NCBI GenBank assembly: GCA_902783405.1
Contig: CACZQZ010000138.1
Coordinates: forward strand, 1 to 8,246
Length of the DNA stretch: 8,246 nucleotides
Direction of reading: 5' to 3'
Source of the DNA: an uncultured Erysipelotrichaceae bacterium
GTDB lineage: Bacteria > Bacillota_I > Bacilli_A > RF39 > UBA660
Shown here piece by piece: positions 1 through 6,536 of the stretch. Position 1 is the stretch's first letter; each line of letters begins with the position of its first letter. The notes below the pieces were generated by a model. The model made no database searches and was not told where the DNA came from. It saw only the letters and a list, made by a program, of their open reading frames with translations. The position numbers were made by a program, and so were the translations under genes.

Positions 1-374
1 ACTGGAAGATAATAATCAAAGAAATTATTAATTCTACTTGCTTTTTCAGGATTTTTCTCAATGGTATCTATAATTTTATCAACAGTATCATGAATTTCAT
101 TTAAGTTATCTCTTGTTTCTATTCTTTCAACATTTGAAATAAATCTTTTAATTTCTTTATTCTCTATTTTAGCTTCACTTATTTTTAAGTAAAGAGGTCT
201 ATTACTATCTTTTAATTTAGTAGATGTCTTTGTTCCAGATAAAACTAATTCAGAAGCTCCAAAAGCTGCACATCCAATTAATAATGATGGAACAAGTGTT
301 ACAGAAAGTGCTAAGTAAGGAACAGCAAAAAAGGTACTTCCAAGAATGGCTGATACGATTTCTTTATTTTTCAT
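1..374 (-). CDS. xpaC: XpaC-family protein (5-bromo-4-chloroindolyl phosphate hydrolysis family), 3' end cut by window edge
   Basis: The visible 124 codons start with MKNKEIVSAILGSTFFAVPY and stay open to the left edge, so the C-terminal part is missing. Residues about 6-47 form one or two hydrophobic membrane segments. A charged, helical cytoplasmic part follows (about 50-117), ending in NNFFDYYLP (116-124), which matches the conserved YYLP stretch of the XpaC family. The family is named from an old indolyl-phosphate phenotype in Bacillus; its biochemical activity is unclear. The ATG at 374-372 is one base past the TGA of the upstream VWA gene. Its Shine-Dalgarno AAGGAGGT (391-384) lies within that gene's last codons, so translation is probably coupled. 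In B. subtilis xpaC is followed by a TelA-family gene (yaaN); the gene beyond the edge is likely telA-like (inference). Family call fairly sure, function not. Confidence 0.8.
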   Translation of the reverse strand, partial: MKNKEIVSAILGSTFFAVPYLALSVTLVPSLLIGCAAFGASELVLSGTKTSTKLKDSNRPLYLKISEAKIENKEIKRFISNVERIETRDNLNEIHDTVDKIIDTIEKNPEKASRINNFFDYYLP

Positions 375-375
375 A

Positions 376-1974
376 TCAGTTGTACCTCCTTACCTCTTTA
401 AAAGCAGCAAGTAAGTTTTCTTTTCCATCAAATACTTTAGCATTTGTAGTATTTGCAATTTCTTCTAACTGACTTTCTCTTGCACTTCCAAAAGTAATAC
501 TATATACAGGTACTTTTTGTTTTAAATTTCGGTATCTATTTTGAAGTGAAAATAAAGATCCTACATTAATTTGTCCATCGGTCATGGCAATAATTGTTTT
601 TGTATAATCATCATTCTCTTCATCTAAGATGTCCATTCCTTTTATAACAGCATCATATAAGGCTGTATTTCCACCAACATCAAAGGTATTTATTTTATTT
701 TTTAAATCACTTGTTTCTTTTCCACTAGCATCCCACACATTAGTAACATCACTACTAAAAGTAATAACGGTTATTTTATCATTTTTAGAAAATTGTAATT
801 TATCTTTACTAGCATTTTCATAAGTCAAAATATAATCCATTGCATTTCTAAGACTTTGAATACCTTCTCCATACATACTTCCAGAGTAATCTAAACAAAA
901 GACAGTATGTGTTGGTTTTCTAAGCTGTTCTATATATAAATTAATTGCTTTTGTCATTACACTTTTAGAAGGATATTTTGTCGTTACTAAATATTTAGTT
1001 GTATCAATTCCCCAATCTTTATTAAAAATCGTTTGATTTGCTTTATCCGTTACACCACCATACCAAGTTCTTCTACCTAATGCCTCAAGATTTTTTTGTC
1101 CTTTATCACTAAGTAAATAATTTTGAAGTTTTAGAAAATCTTCTTTTTTATCTTGTTTATGATCGATAAATGCAAAGGTTGAATCATTGATAGCAACTCC
1201 ATCAATTGGATAAATTAAATATAATTCTTCTTTTCCTCTATTTTTTAAAGTTTGATTAATACGAATTAAAGAAGATTCACTTGCAATGACAGCTTCATAA
1301 AGATCACTATTTAAAAACATTGTTTCTAGATAATTTTCTTCCCCTGACACTCTTTCTACTCCAGAAAAAACATCAGTCATATCTTTAATAAGTACATCAT
1401 TATCTAACATGGATTCTGTTAAAACTTCTGGAGACCCTGCTAAAGTATTTAAAAAACCTAAATAAGCAGTTGCTCCTGTATTTGTTCCTGTTACAGAAGA
1501 CATAACATATTTAATTTTTTTATTTTTAATAAGTTCTAATAAATCTTTGTTATATATTTCTTTATGAATTAGTCCTAAACTTTCTGCTTTACTCTTTTTA
1601 ATTCCCATAACAACTGGACTAATACTAATCGATTTTGATTCAGAAGTTAAATAGGTATTATCGAGCATATAAAGCCAAATAGAATTACTAATCCATACCG
1701 CATCATAATTATCGGAGTGATTATTTAATTCTTCAACAATCTCTAAATCTCCCATATAAGTAAATTCTACATTTATTTTCTCATTATTAGCATACTTTCT
1801 TATACTATCTTCTAAATCTTTATTTTCCTCTGAAGACAAAATACGAATATTACCAGATGAAAACAAAGTTTTTGTCCTATTTCCACTAATAGGCATACTT
1901 AAAATAGAAAAAATAAAAATAAAGAAGAAAAAGATAAATGCAACTAAAAAGATATTTCCATTTGATTTTGTCAT
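376..1974 (-). CDS. Membrane-anchored solute-binding-like / VWA domain fusion protein
   Basis: 532 residues. An N-terminal hydrophobic segment (about 8-27, very Phe/Ile rich) acts as signal anchor, placing the rest outside the membrane. Residues about 42-325 look like a periplasmic solute-binding fold of the ABC-transporter type: IRILSSEENKDLEDSI at the start, a DAVWISNS stretch (91-98) and the segment VTGTNTGATAYLGFL (161-175). Residues about 355-525 form a VWA domain with a complete metal-ion-dependent adhesion site: DYSGS (362-366), GGNT with T437, and TDG with D466. VWA domains of this kind bind ligands through a divalent metal. The start is supported by AAGGAGAGG just upstream and by an extended -10 promoter at 1999-2027. 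It heads an operon with xpaC. No transporter permease or ATPase is next to it, so a sensing, adhesion or scaffolding role is likelier than uptake (inference). Confidence 0.85.
   Translation of the reverse strand: MTKSNGNIFLVAFIFFFFIFIFSILSMPISGNRTKTLFSSGNIRILSSEENKDLEDSIRKYANNEKINVEFTYMGDLEIVEELNNHSDNYDAVWISNSIWLYMLDNTYLTSESKSISISPVVMGIKKSKAESLGLIHKEIYNKDLLELIKNKKIKYVMSSVTGTNTGATAYLGFLNTLAGSPEVLTESMLDNDVLIKDMTDVFSGVERVSGEENYLETMFLNSDLYEAVIASESSLIRINQTLKNRGKEELYLIYPIDGVAINDSTFAFIDHKQDKKEDFLKLQNYLLSDKGQKNLEALGRRTWYGGVTDKANQTIFNKDWGIDTTKYLVTTKYPSKSVMTKAINLYIEQLRKPTHTVFCLDYSGSMYGEGIQSLRNAMDYILTYENASKDKLQFSKNDKITVITFSSDVTNVWDASGKETSDLKNKINTFDVGGNTALYDAVIKGMDILDEENDDYTKTIIAMTDGQINVGSLFSLQNRYRNLKQKVPVYSITFGSARESQLEEIANTTNAKVFDGKENLLAAFKEVRRYN
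384..391 (-). promoter_or_regulatory. Ribosome-binding site of xpaC inside the end of the VWA gene
   Basis: AAGGAGGT on the minus strand, an eight-base match to the anti-Shine-Dalgarno, placed nine bases before the xpaC ATG. The same bases encode the Arg-Arg of the VWA protein's C-terminal EVRRYN. This overlap fixes the xpaC start and suggests that ribosomes finishing the VWA gene re-initiate on xpaC. Confidence 0.85.
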
Positions 1975-1998
1975 AGAACCTCTCCTTACTCTTAATTC

Positions 1999-2027
1999 AG
2001 TATATCATAATAAAAAAAGATTTACAA
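1999..2027 (-). promoter_or_regulatory. Promoter of the VWA-xpaC operon
   Basis: Minus-strand -35 TTGTAA (2027-2022), 17-base spacer, -10 TATACT (2004-1999). The -10 is preceded by TGA, which gives an extended -10 (TGnTATACT). The start of transcription would fall near 1992, leaving a leader of about 18 bases with the AAGGAGAGG ribosome-binding site. It diverges from the promoter at 2045-2073, with about 17 bases between the two -35 elements. Confidence 0.7.
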
Positions 2028-2044
2028 GAAAAGACAAATATGTA

Positions 2045-2073
2045 TTGCCTTAAAATTTTTTCTAGTTTATAAT
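2045..2073 (+). promoter_or_regulatory. Promoter of the HExxH protein gene
   Basis: -35 TTGCCT (2045-2050), 17-base spacer and a perfect -10 TATAAT (2068-2073). Transcription would start near 2080, giving a leader of about 24 bases that contains AAGGAG at 2091-2096, seven bases before the ATG. The -35 lies in a small inverted repeat (see 2031-2050). Confidence 0.7.
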
Positions 2074-2103
2074 ACATATCAACCTTTAAAAAGGAGTGGT
2101 ATC

Positions 2104-2958
2104 ATGGATAGTTATAAAGAAACAATAAAAAATCATCAAAAATTAGATCTGAATGAAGTTAAAATATTTTTAAATGAACAAATTAATACTTATGAACTTA
2201 AAAATTATATTGAAGGAATATCCTATAAAAATGATCTTCTTGGCTGTGCAGAATACAATTTAAATACTAAATATATTTATCTTTCTGACGATTATGACTT
2301 AGATTTAAAAGCAGAATTACTAAGGTTACCTAAAAATAAATTCTTAACTACTATTTTGTATAATAACGATATATATAATTTATCCATCATCAATAGTATT
2401 TTTCATGAATTAAGGCATGCATATCAAAAAAAAATAGTCGATACTGATCATACATCTCTGCAATCATTATTGTTTTCACTTAATTTTGCTCTAATTTGTA
2501 AGTATCCAGAATTTTATAGTGGCTTTCATGATAGATACTTTATAGAATATGACGCTATTTTATATGCTATAAAAAATACACTAGAATTAACGCAATATTA
2601 TAAATTTTCTTCTAAAGCATTATTTGTTTTAAATCAACATTATGCAAAAACATTATTAAGTTGTTACGGATTAGATAGTGGAAAAAGTATTTTTCAAGAA
2701 TACAATTCTCCATTTGATTTCACAAATTTCTTTTTAGATCATCATTTTCATATTGATAAAAAAACATTGAAAAGAATAAAGAACATGTTAAAAAACGTAT
2801 ATATATCTGATTTGAAAGAACAATTTTTATATGGGTATAATCTTCCATTTGATATGATGGAAACTTTATATAAAATAGAAAAAGGAAAAATAAAAACCAA
2901 AAATATTTTACAAGAACTTGATATTGACGAAAATATAAAGATTAAAACATTAAAATAA
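2104..2958 (+). CDS. Putative zinc metallopeptidase-like protein with HExxH motif, family unknown
   Basis: 284 residues; no signal peptide or membrane segment, so probably cytoplasmic. I do not recognise the family. The clearest feature is HELRHAYQ at 101-108, a match to HExxH (H101, E102, H105) preceded by a hydrophobic helix (IINSIF), as in gluzincin-type peptidases. A helix 43 residues further on carries FIEYDAILYA (146-155), where E148 could be the third zinc ligand. Residues around 52-60 (NLNTKYIYL) look like a beta strand before the active-site helix. The C-terminal third has a His-rich stretch DHHFHID (212-218). The start has a good ribosome-binding site (AAGGAG, spacing seven) and its own promoter. 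A COG0523 metal-chaperone GTPase follows 55 bases downstream on the same strand. Peptidase activity is inferred from the motif only; the motif occurs by chance in non-enzymes. Confidence 0.6.
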   Translation: MDSYKETIKNHQKLDLNEVKIFLNEQINTYELKNYIEGISYKNDLLGCAEYNLNTKYIYLSDDYDLDLKAELLRLPKNKFLTTILYNNDIYNLSIINSIFHELRHAYQKKIVDTDHTSLQSLLFSLNFALICKYPEFYSGFHDRYFIEYDAILYAIKNTLELTQYYKFSSKALFVLNQHYAKTLLSCYGLDSGKSIFQEYNSPFDFTNFFLDHHFHIDKKTLKRIKNMLKNVYISDLKEQFLYGYNLPFDMMETLYKIEKGKIKTKNILQELDIDENIKIKTLK

Positions 2959-2983
2959 TCTTTTTTTTTATATAAAAAAAGAG

Positions 2984-3010
2984 TATAATGTTTGAAGAAA
3001 GAAGCGTGAT
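2984..3010 (+). promoter_or_regulatory. Possible -10 and extended ribosome-binding site before the COG0523 gene
   Basis: A perfect TATAAT at 2984-2989 lies 24 bases before the ATG at 3014. The hexamer 17 bases upstream is only TTTTTT, so the -35 is poor. AGAAAGAAGCGTGAT (2996-3010) resembles the full AGAAAGGAGGTGAT complement of the 16S 3' end, with changes in the core. Just upstream, 2963-2980 is a perfect T7-ATAT-A7 palindrome that could act as a weak terminator for the HExxH gene. It is unclear whether the two genes are one operon. I see no Zur-like palindrome. Confidence 0.4.
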
Positions 3011-3013
3011 GAA

Positions 3014-4168
3014 ATGAAAAGTATTCCAATTACTTTATTAACAGGATTTTTAGGTAGTGGTAAAACAACCCTACTAAATCACATTTTAAATAATCAAGAA
3101 GGTTATAAAATAGCCGTTATCGTAAATGATATTGGCGAAGTCAATATTGATGCTGATTTAATCGAAAAAGGTGGCGTTGTAAGTGGGAAAGAAGAGTCTT
3201 TAGTTCCTCTTTCGAATGGATGCATTTGCTGTAACTTAAGAGCTGATTTAATTGAACAAATTAATGATATCATCGATATGCAAAAATTTGATTATATTTT
3301 AATTGAAGCTAGTGGTATTTGTGAACCTATTCCAATTGCTCAAACCATTACTACGATGGAAAATGCATATGTACAATATAATATGCCGAAATTATGTTAC
3401 TTAGATTCCATTGTATCTGTAGTAGATGCAAAAAGACTAGCTGATGAATTTGTAAATGGGAAAGAATTACTTAGAGATGAAATTGAAGAAGAAGATATTG
3501 AAAGTTTAATCATTCAGCAAATCGAATTTTGTGATACGATCATTTTAAATAAAATCGATGAAGTTACAAAAGAAGAATTATCTTCTGTGAAAGATGTGAT
3601 TAAAGCATTACAACCAACTGCAGATATTTTAGAGACAAATTATGCTAAAGTTAATTTAAAAGAAATTTTAGAAACACATAAATTTGATTTTGAAAAAGCT
3701 GCTACTTCAAGTGGATGGTACACTGAACTAGAAAATAGAGATATTGAGGAAAATCATGAAGAACATGAACATCACCATCATCACGATGATGAATCTGGTG
3801 AAGCATTAGAATATGGAATCAATACTTTTGTGTATTATAGAAGAAAACCAATGGACCGTAAAAAATTTAAAGATTATATAAATAAACCATGGCCTAAAAA
3901 AATTGTCAGAGTAAAAGGACTAACCTATTTTGATGATGAAAAAGATACTGTGTATATGTTTGAACAAGCAGGAAGTCTTAAGAATTTAAATGAAATGGGT
4001 CCATGGCTTGCAGCTGAAGATGAAAGTATCAGAAATCAAGTTCTATCTCAAAGCGAAGAAGCAAGACGTGATTGGGATGATGTGTATGGAGACAGAATGG
4101 TAAAATTAGTCTTCATTGGTCAAGGATTAAATCCAGAAGAAATAACGAAAGAATTGGATGAGATTTAA
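3014..4168 (+). CDS. COG0523 (CobW/ZNG1-type) metal-chaperone GTPase
   Basis: 384 residues, usual family length. The N-terminal G3E GTPase domain shows Walker A GFLGSGKTT (11-19), the family metal-binding motif CICC (70-73), Walker B/switch region IEASG (97-101) and base-recognition motif NKID (179-182). A linker rich in His and acidic residues follows (248-259, including five consecutive His), as in zinc- or nickel-handling members. The C-terminal CobW domain begins near 268 (YGINTFVYYRRKPMDRKKF) and ends with MVKLVFIGQGLNPEEI. Members couple GTP hydrolysis to delivery of metals, often zinc, to client enzymes in the cytoplasm. No cobalamin genes are nearby, so cobW itself is unlikely. The CICC motif and His loop favour zinc (inference). 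The upstream neighbour encodes an HExxH protein, a conceivable client. Confidence 0.92.
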   Translation: MKSIPITLLTGFLGSGKTTLLNHILNNQEGYKIAVIVNDIGEVNIDADLIEKGGVVSGKEESLVPLSNGCICCNLRADLIEQINDIIDMQKFDYILIEASGICEPIPIAQTITTMENAYVQYNMPKLCYLDSIVSVVDAKRLADEFVNGKELLRDEIEEEDIESLIIQQIEFCDTIILNKIDEVTKEELSSVKDVIKALQPTADILETNYAKVNLKEILETHKFDFEKAATSSGWYTELENRDIEENHEEHEHHHHHDDESGEALEYGINTFVYYRRKPMDRKKFKDYINKPWPKKIVRVKGLTYFDDEKDTVYMFEQAGSLKNLNEMGPWLAAEDESIRNQVLSQSEEARRDWDDVYGDRMVKLVFIGQGLNPEEITKELDEI

Positions 4169-4210
4169 ACAAATAAAAAATAATCAACTTTGGTTATTTT
4201 TCATTTGTTT
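4167..4210 (+). terminator. Hairpin terminator after the COG0523 gene
   Basis: Two 19-base arms (4167-4185 and 4192-4210) pair with one A-C mismatch and one G-T wobble around the six-base loop AACTTT. The 3' arm is itself T-rich, but no clean T run follows, so it is an imperfect intrinsic terminator. The arm begins within the TAA stop codon. Confidence 0.6.
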
Positions 4211-4232
4211 ATAAAAAAGATTCCTGTATAAA
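4205..4232 (+). promoter_or_regulatory. Candidate promoter of the membrane-protein gene
   Basis: TTGTTT (4205-4210), a 16-base spacer and TATAAA (4227-4232). The -35 lies in the descending arm of the preceding hairpin. The leader would be about 44 bases. Other AT-rich hexamers nearby (AATAAT near 4244) are possible, so the assignment is weak. Confidence 0.35.
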
Positions 4233-4270
4233 TTAAATTCTGAATAATACAATAATAATAACTAAATAAT

Positions 4271-4285
4271 GAGGTGATTCCATTG
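4271..4285 (+). promoter_or_regulatory. Ribosome-binding site that selects a TTG start
   Basis: GAGGTGAT at 4271-4278 is a strong Shine-Dalgarno. The longest frame would open at the GTG of 4274, but that codon is part of this site and cannot serve as its start. The TTG at 4283-4285 is in frame and eight bases after GAGG, the correct distance. The ATG at 4269 meets TGA after two codons. TTG is therefore the best start. Confidence 0.75.
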
Positions 4286-5905
4286 AAAAGAAAAAAAATC
4301 ATAATTTTTACTTTATCAATTTTATTTACTTTATTTTTCGATATAGGTACAAGTTTTATTATTTACGAAAATTTATCTCTTTTTAAAAAAGGATATAACA
4401 TTGTATTTTTTTTAATTTTATTTTTAATCATCTATAAATTAATTCTATTTGTTTTTCATTTGCTGGAAGGATATCATTCAGAAGACAAAGTACCATCAAA
4501 ATTAAATTCACTCTATTTCTTTTTTGAAAAAAATACTTTTTGGGTTTCTTTTGCTTCTTTAATTGGTTGCTTTCTTATTTATATGGTTGCCTTTTATCCT
4601 GCTATATTATCACCTGATCCAAGTTTTCAAATTTTACAATATTTTGGTATTGATAACAAATATTCATATTATTCTACTTTAATTGATTCTAATGTTATCA
4701 TGACCAATCACCACCCTATTTTTCATACTTTACTTTTAGGAACATGTGTAAAAATAGGAGAATTTTTTCGTAATACTAATTTAGGTCTTTTTATATATAG
4801 TATTTTTCAAACTACCATTTTAGCATCTACTCTATCTTATACACTATGTTTTATGAAAAAAATGAATGTAAATAAAAATTATATTCTTATTTGCTTAATG
4901 ATTTATGCTTTAACACCAGTTTTTCCTTTTTATGCCATGAGCCCCGTAAAAGATGTTATTTTCTCATGTCTTATCATTCATTATATTATTATTTTATGGA
5001 ATTATATAAAGACAAACGAAATATCCCTTTTAAAAACAATTCCGTTACTTCTTTTGATTATGTTATTTCGAAATAATGGATTTCACATTCTTATTTTATC
5101 TTTACCTTTTTTATTTTTTACGAAGAAAAAAATGATAAAAATAGGAAGTTTATGTATCATTACACTTACCTTTTATTTTACTTATAATAGTGTAATTCTT
5201 CCTTTTTTTCATATCACTCCTGGTAGTATAAGAGAAGTTCTTTCTATTCCTTTTCAGCAAACAGCACGTTATGTTACATATTATGATGTTACGAAAAAAG
5301 AAAAAAAAGCCATTGATAAAATATTAGAATATAAAACAATTAAAAAAAGATATCTTCCAGAAAAAGCAGATCCCGTTAAAAATAAATATAATCCATATGC
5401 TACTAAACGAGATTTAAAAAATTATTTTGATGTTTGGTTTGAAATGCTTAAAAAACACCCCGATATATATTTAGAAGCGACACTTCATAATACCTATGGA
5501 TACTTTTATCCACTTAAAACAAACTGGTATATTTATACGAATGAATATAAAGAGGTTTTAAATAATAATGGTTTTGATTATCATTTTAATCATTTAAGTA
5601 CTTTAAGAATTATATTAATTATATATGGAGTTATTTTTCCATATATTCCAGGATTAGGACTGATTGTAAATATAGGATTTTCTACTTGGCTTTTACTCTT
5701 TATGATTAGTTATTTAATTTACAAAAAAAAGTATAAAGAGATTATTCCTTATACACCAATGATTATTGTTTTTCTAGTATGTTTAGCATCTCCAGTAAAT
5801 ACTTATTTTAGATATGCTATGCCAAATATTTTTGTAATGCCAATGATGATTGGTATATTTCTAAGGATTATAAATCCGAATATTAAAACCAAAAATAATT
5901 CTTAA
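4283..5905 (+). CDS. Polytopic membrane protein, DUF6020/GT-C glycosyltransferase-like
   Basis: 540 residues from the TTG start. It has about ten to twelve hydrophobic segments: near 8-28, 38-58, 87-107, 146-188, 200-240, 250-278, 285-307, 440-480 and 487-527. A large polar extracytoplasmic stretch (about 313-435) lies before the last ones. The first loop after the third segment carries FYPAILSPDPSFQ (104-116). The acidic residue there (D112) is where GT-C transferases keep their catalytic Asp. Further conserved-looking motifs are NHHPIFHTLLLG (142-153), MSPVKD (219-224), RNNG (263-266) and YFRYAMP (508-514). These resemble DUF6020-type proteins, thought to relate to lipid-linked sugar transferases of cell-surface glycan synthesis. 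Sugar donor and acceptor cannot be told, and no glycan genes adjoin it. Membrane nature is certain; family call moderately sure. Confidence 0.7.
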   Translation: MKRKKIIIFTLSILFTLFFDIGTSFIIYENLSLFKKGYNIVFFLILFLIIYKLILFVFHLLEGYHSEDKVPSKLNSLYFFFEKNTFWVSFASLIGCFLIYMVAFYPAILSPDPSFQILQYFGIDNKYSYYSTLIDSNVIMTNHHPIFHTLLLGTCVKIGEFFRNTNLGLFIYSIFQTTILASTLSYTLCFMKKMNVNKNYILICLMIYALTPVFPFYAMSPVKDVIFSCLIIHYIIILWNYIKTNEISLLKTIPLLLLIMLFRNNGFHILILSLPFLFFTKKKMIKIGSLCIITLTFYFTYNSVILPFFHITPGSIREVLSIPFQQTARYVTYYDVTKKEKKAIDKILEYKTIKKRYLPEKADPVKNKYNPYATKRDLKNYFDVWFEMLKKHPDIYLEATLHNTYGYFYPLKTNWYIYTNEYKEVLNNNGFDYHFNHLSTLRIILIIYGVIFPYIPGLGLIVNIGFSTWLLLFMISYLIYKKKYKEIIPYTPMIIVFLVCLASPVNTYFRYAMPNIFVMPMMIGIFLRIINPNIKTKNNS

Positions 5906-5923
5906 CAATTTATGTAATATAAA

Positions 5924-5944
5924 AAGTCATGAAATTCATGACTT
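5924..5944. terminator. Bidirectional terminator between convergent genes
   Basis: AAGTCATG and CATGACTT (5924-5931 and 5937-5944) form an eight-base perfect stem with an AAATT loop. The plus strand continues ATTTTGTTTT and the minus strand reads TTTTTATATT after the stem, so it can stop transcripts from both sides. The stop codon of the minus-strand gene (5945-5943) overlaps the foot of the stem. Confidence 0.75.
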
Positions 5945-6455
5945 ATTTTGTTTTACTTTCTTCTTTTTTTAATCCTTGGTATATTTCATTTAAATAATTA
6001 ACAACCACACTTAATCTTTTTTCATCAAATGGCATATTTTTAATTACTTTATCAGAAGTGATGACTGTCTTTGCATCATCATAATTAGCAAAACAAACTC
6101 CTTCTTCATCAAATTGTAATTGTACTACTCCTTCTGCATATAAACCAGTTTTTGGATTAAAATATGGTTCAGCGTACTCTAATATCATCTTTTCATTTGC
6201 GTATCTAAGTTCTAATCCTCCAAATAAAGAAACAACGGTATTTTTTTTATTTAAATTTGAAATATAATTTGAAACAACAGATGGTTCAATTAATTCATCA
6301 CTTGTCATTCTTAAATAGTTTATTAATGTTTTACATAATGTACTATCTACAGAAATATTTTGATGCATATTTTTTAAACCTTTCTCATAATATTTGCTTG
6401 TAACTTTGTCTCTTTCTTGATTTAATATGTCGATTATTTCTTTTTTTGTTTGCAT
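5943..6455 (-). CDS. Hypothetical 170-residue protein
   Basis: I do not recognise this protein. It begins MQTKKEIIDILNQERDKVT, has no signal peptide or membrane segment, and is probably cytoplasmic. The N-terminal 70 residues look helical. A more beta-like middle follows (VVSLFGGLELRYANEKMILEY, about 74-94, and EGVVQLQFDEEGVCFANYDD, 108-127), and then a C-terminal helix (147-163) with a Lys/Glu tail. A longer reading from an ATG at 6497 is rejected because that ATG overlaps the -10 hexamer at 6494-6489, upstream of the expected transcript start. The ATG at 6455 has AGGGGG seven bases before it. It lies downstream of the guanylate-kinase-like gene, but has its own promoter. Confidence 0.75.
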   Translation of the reverse strand: MQTKKEIIDILNQERDKVTSKYYEKGLKNMHQNISVDSTLCKTLINYLRMTSDELIEPSVVSNYISNLNKKNTVVSLFGGLELRYANEKMILEYAEPYFNPKTGLYAEGVVQLQFDEEGVCFANYDDAKTVITSDKVIKNMPFDEKRLSVVVNYLNEIYQGLKKEESKTK

Positions 6456-6488
6456 TTTCTTTCCCCCTACATCTAAAAAATTAACATT

Positions 6489-6516
6489 AGTATACACTTT
6501 TTTTTTAATTTGTCAA
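6489..6516 (-). promoter_or_regulatory. Promoter of the 170-residue hypothetical gene
   Basis: Minus-strand consensus -35 TTGACA (6516-6511), 16-base spacer and -10 TATACT (6494-6489). Transcription would start near 6482, leaving a leader of about 27 bases that carries AGGGGG. This is the best -35 in the window, and it decides the start codon of the gene. Confidence 0.75.
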
Positions 6517-6536
6517 ATTTTATTTTTGGACATAGT

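Noticed and set aside
224..472. Plus-strand 82-codon reading frame
   Set aside because: It lies opposite xpaC and the end of the VWA gene, both of which have family matches and proper ribosome-binding sites; it is a low-complexity antisense shadow.
629..823. Plus-strand 64-codon reading frame
   Set aside because: It is antisense to the VWA domain coding region and has no ribosome-binding site.
2748..3029. Minus-strand 93-codon reading frame rich in Phe and Ile
   Set aside because: It is antisense to the end of the HExxH gene and the start of the COG0523 gene; its hydrophobicity merely reflects A-rich codons on the other strand.
3755..3795. CAT/GAA-rich tandem repeat
   Set aside because: It is the coding sequence of the His/Glu metal-binding loop of the COG0523 protein, not a separate repeat element.
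4891..5076. Plus-strand 61-codon reading frame
   Set aside because: It is an alternative frame within the membrane-protein gene, without a ribosome-binding site.
6456..6497. N-terminal extension of the 170-residue hypothetical protein (MYTNVNFLDVGGKK)
   Set aside because: These bases contain the downstream edge of the promoter, the leader and the AGGGGG ribosome-binding site; the ATG at 6497 lies upstream of the predicted transcript start.
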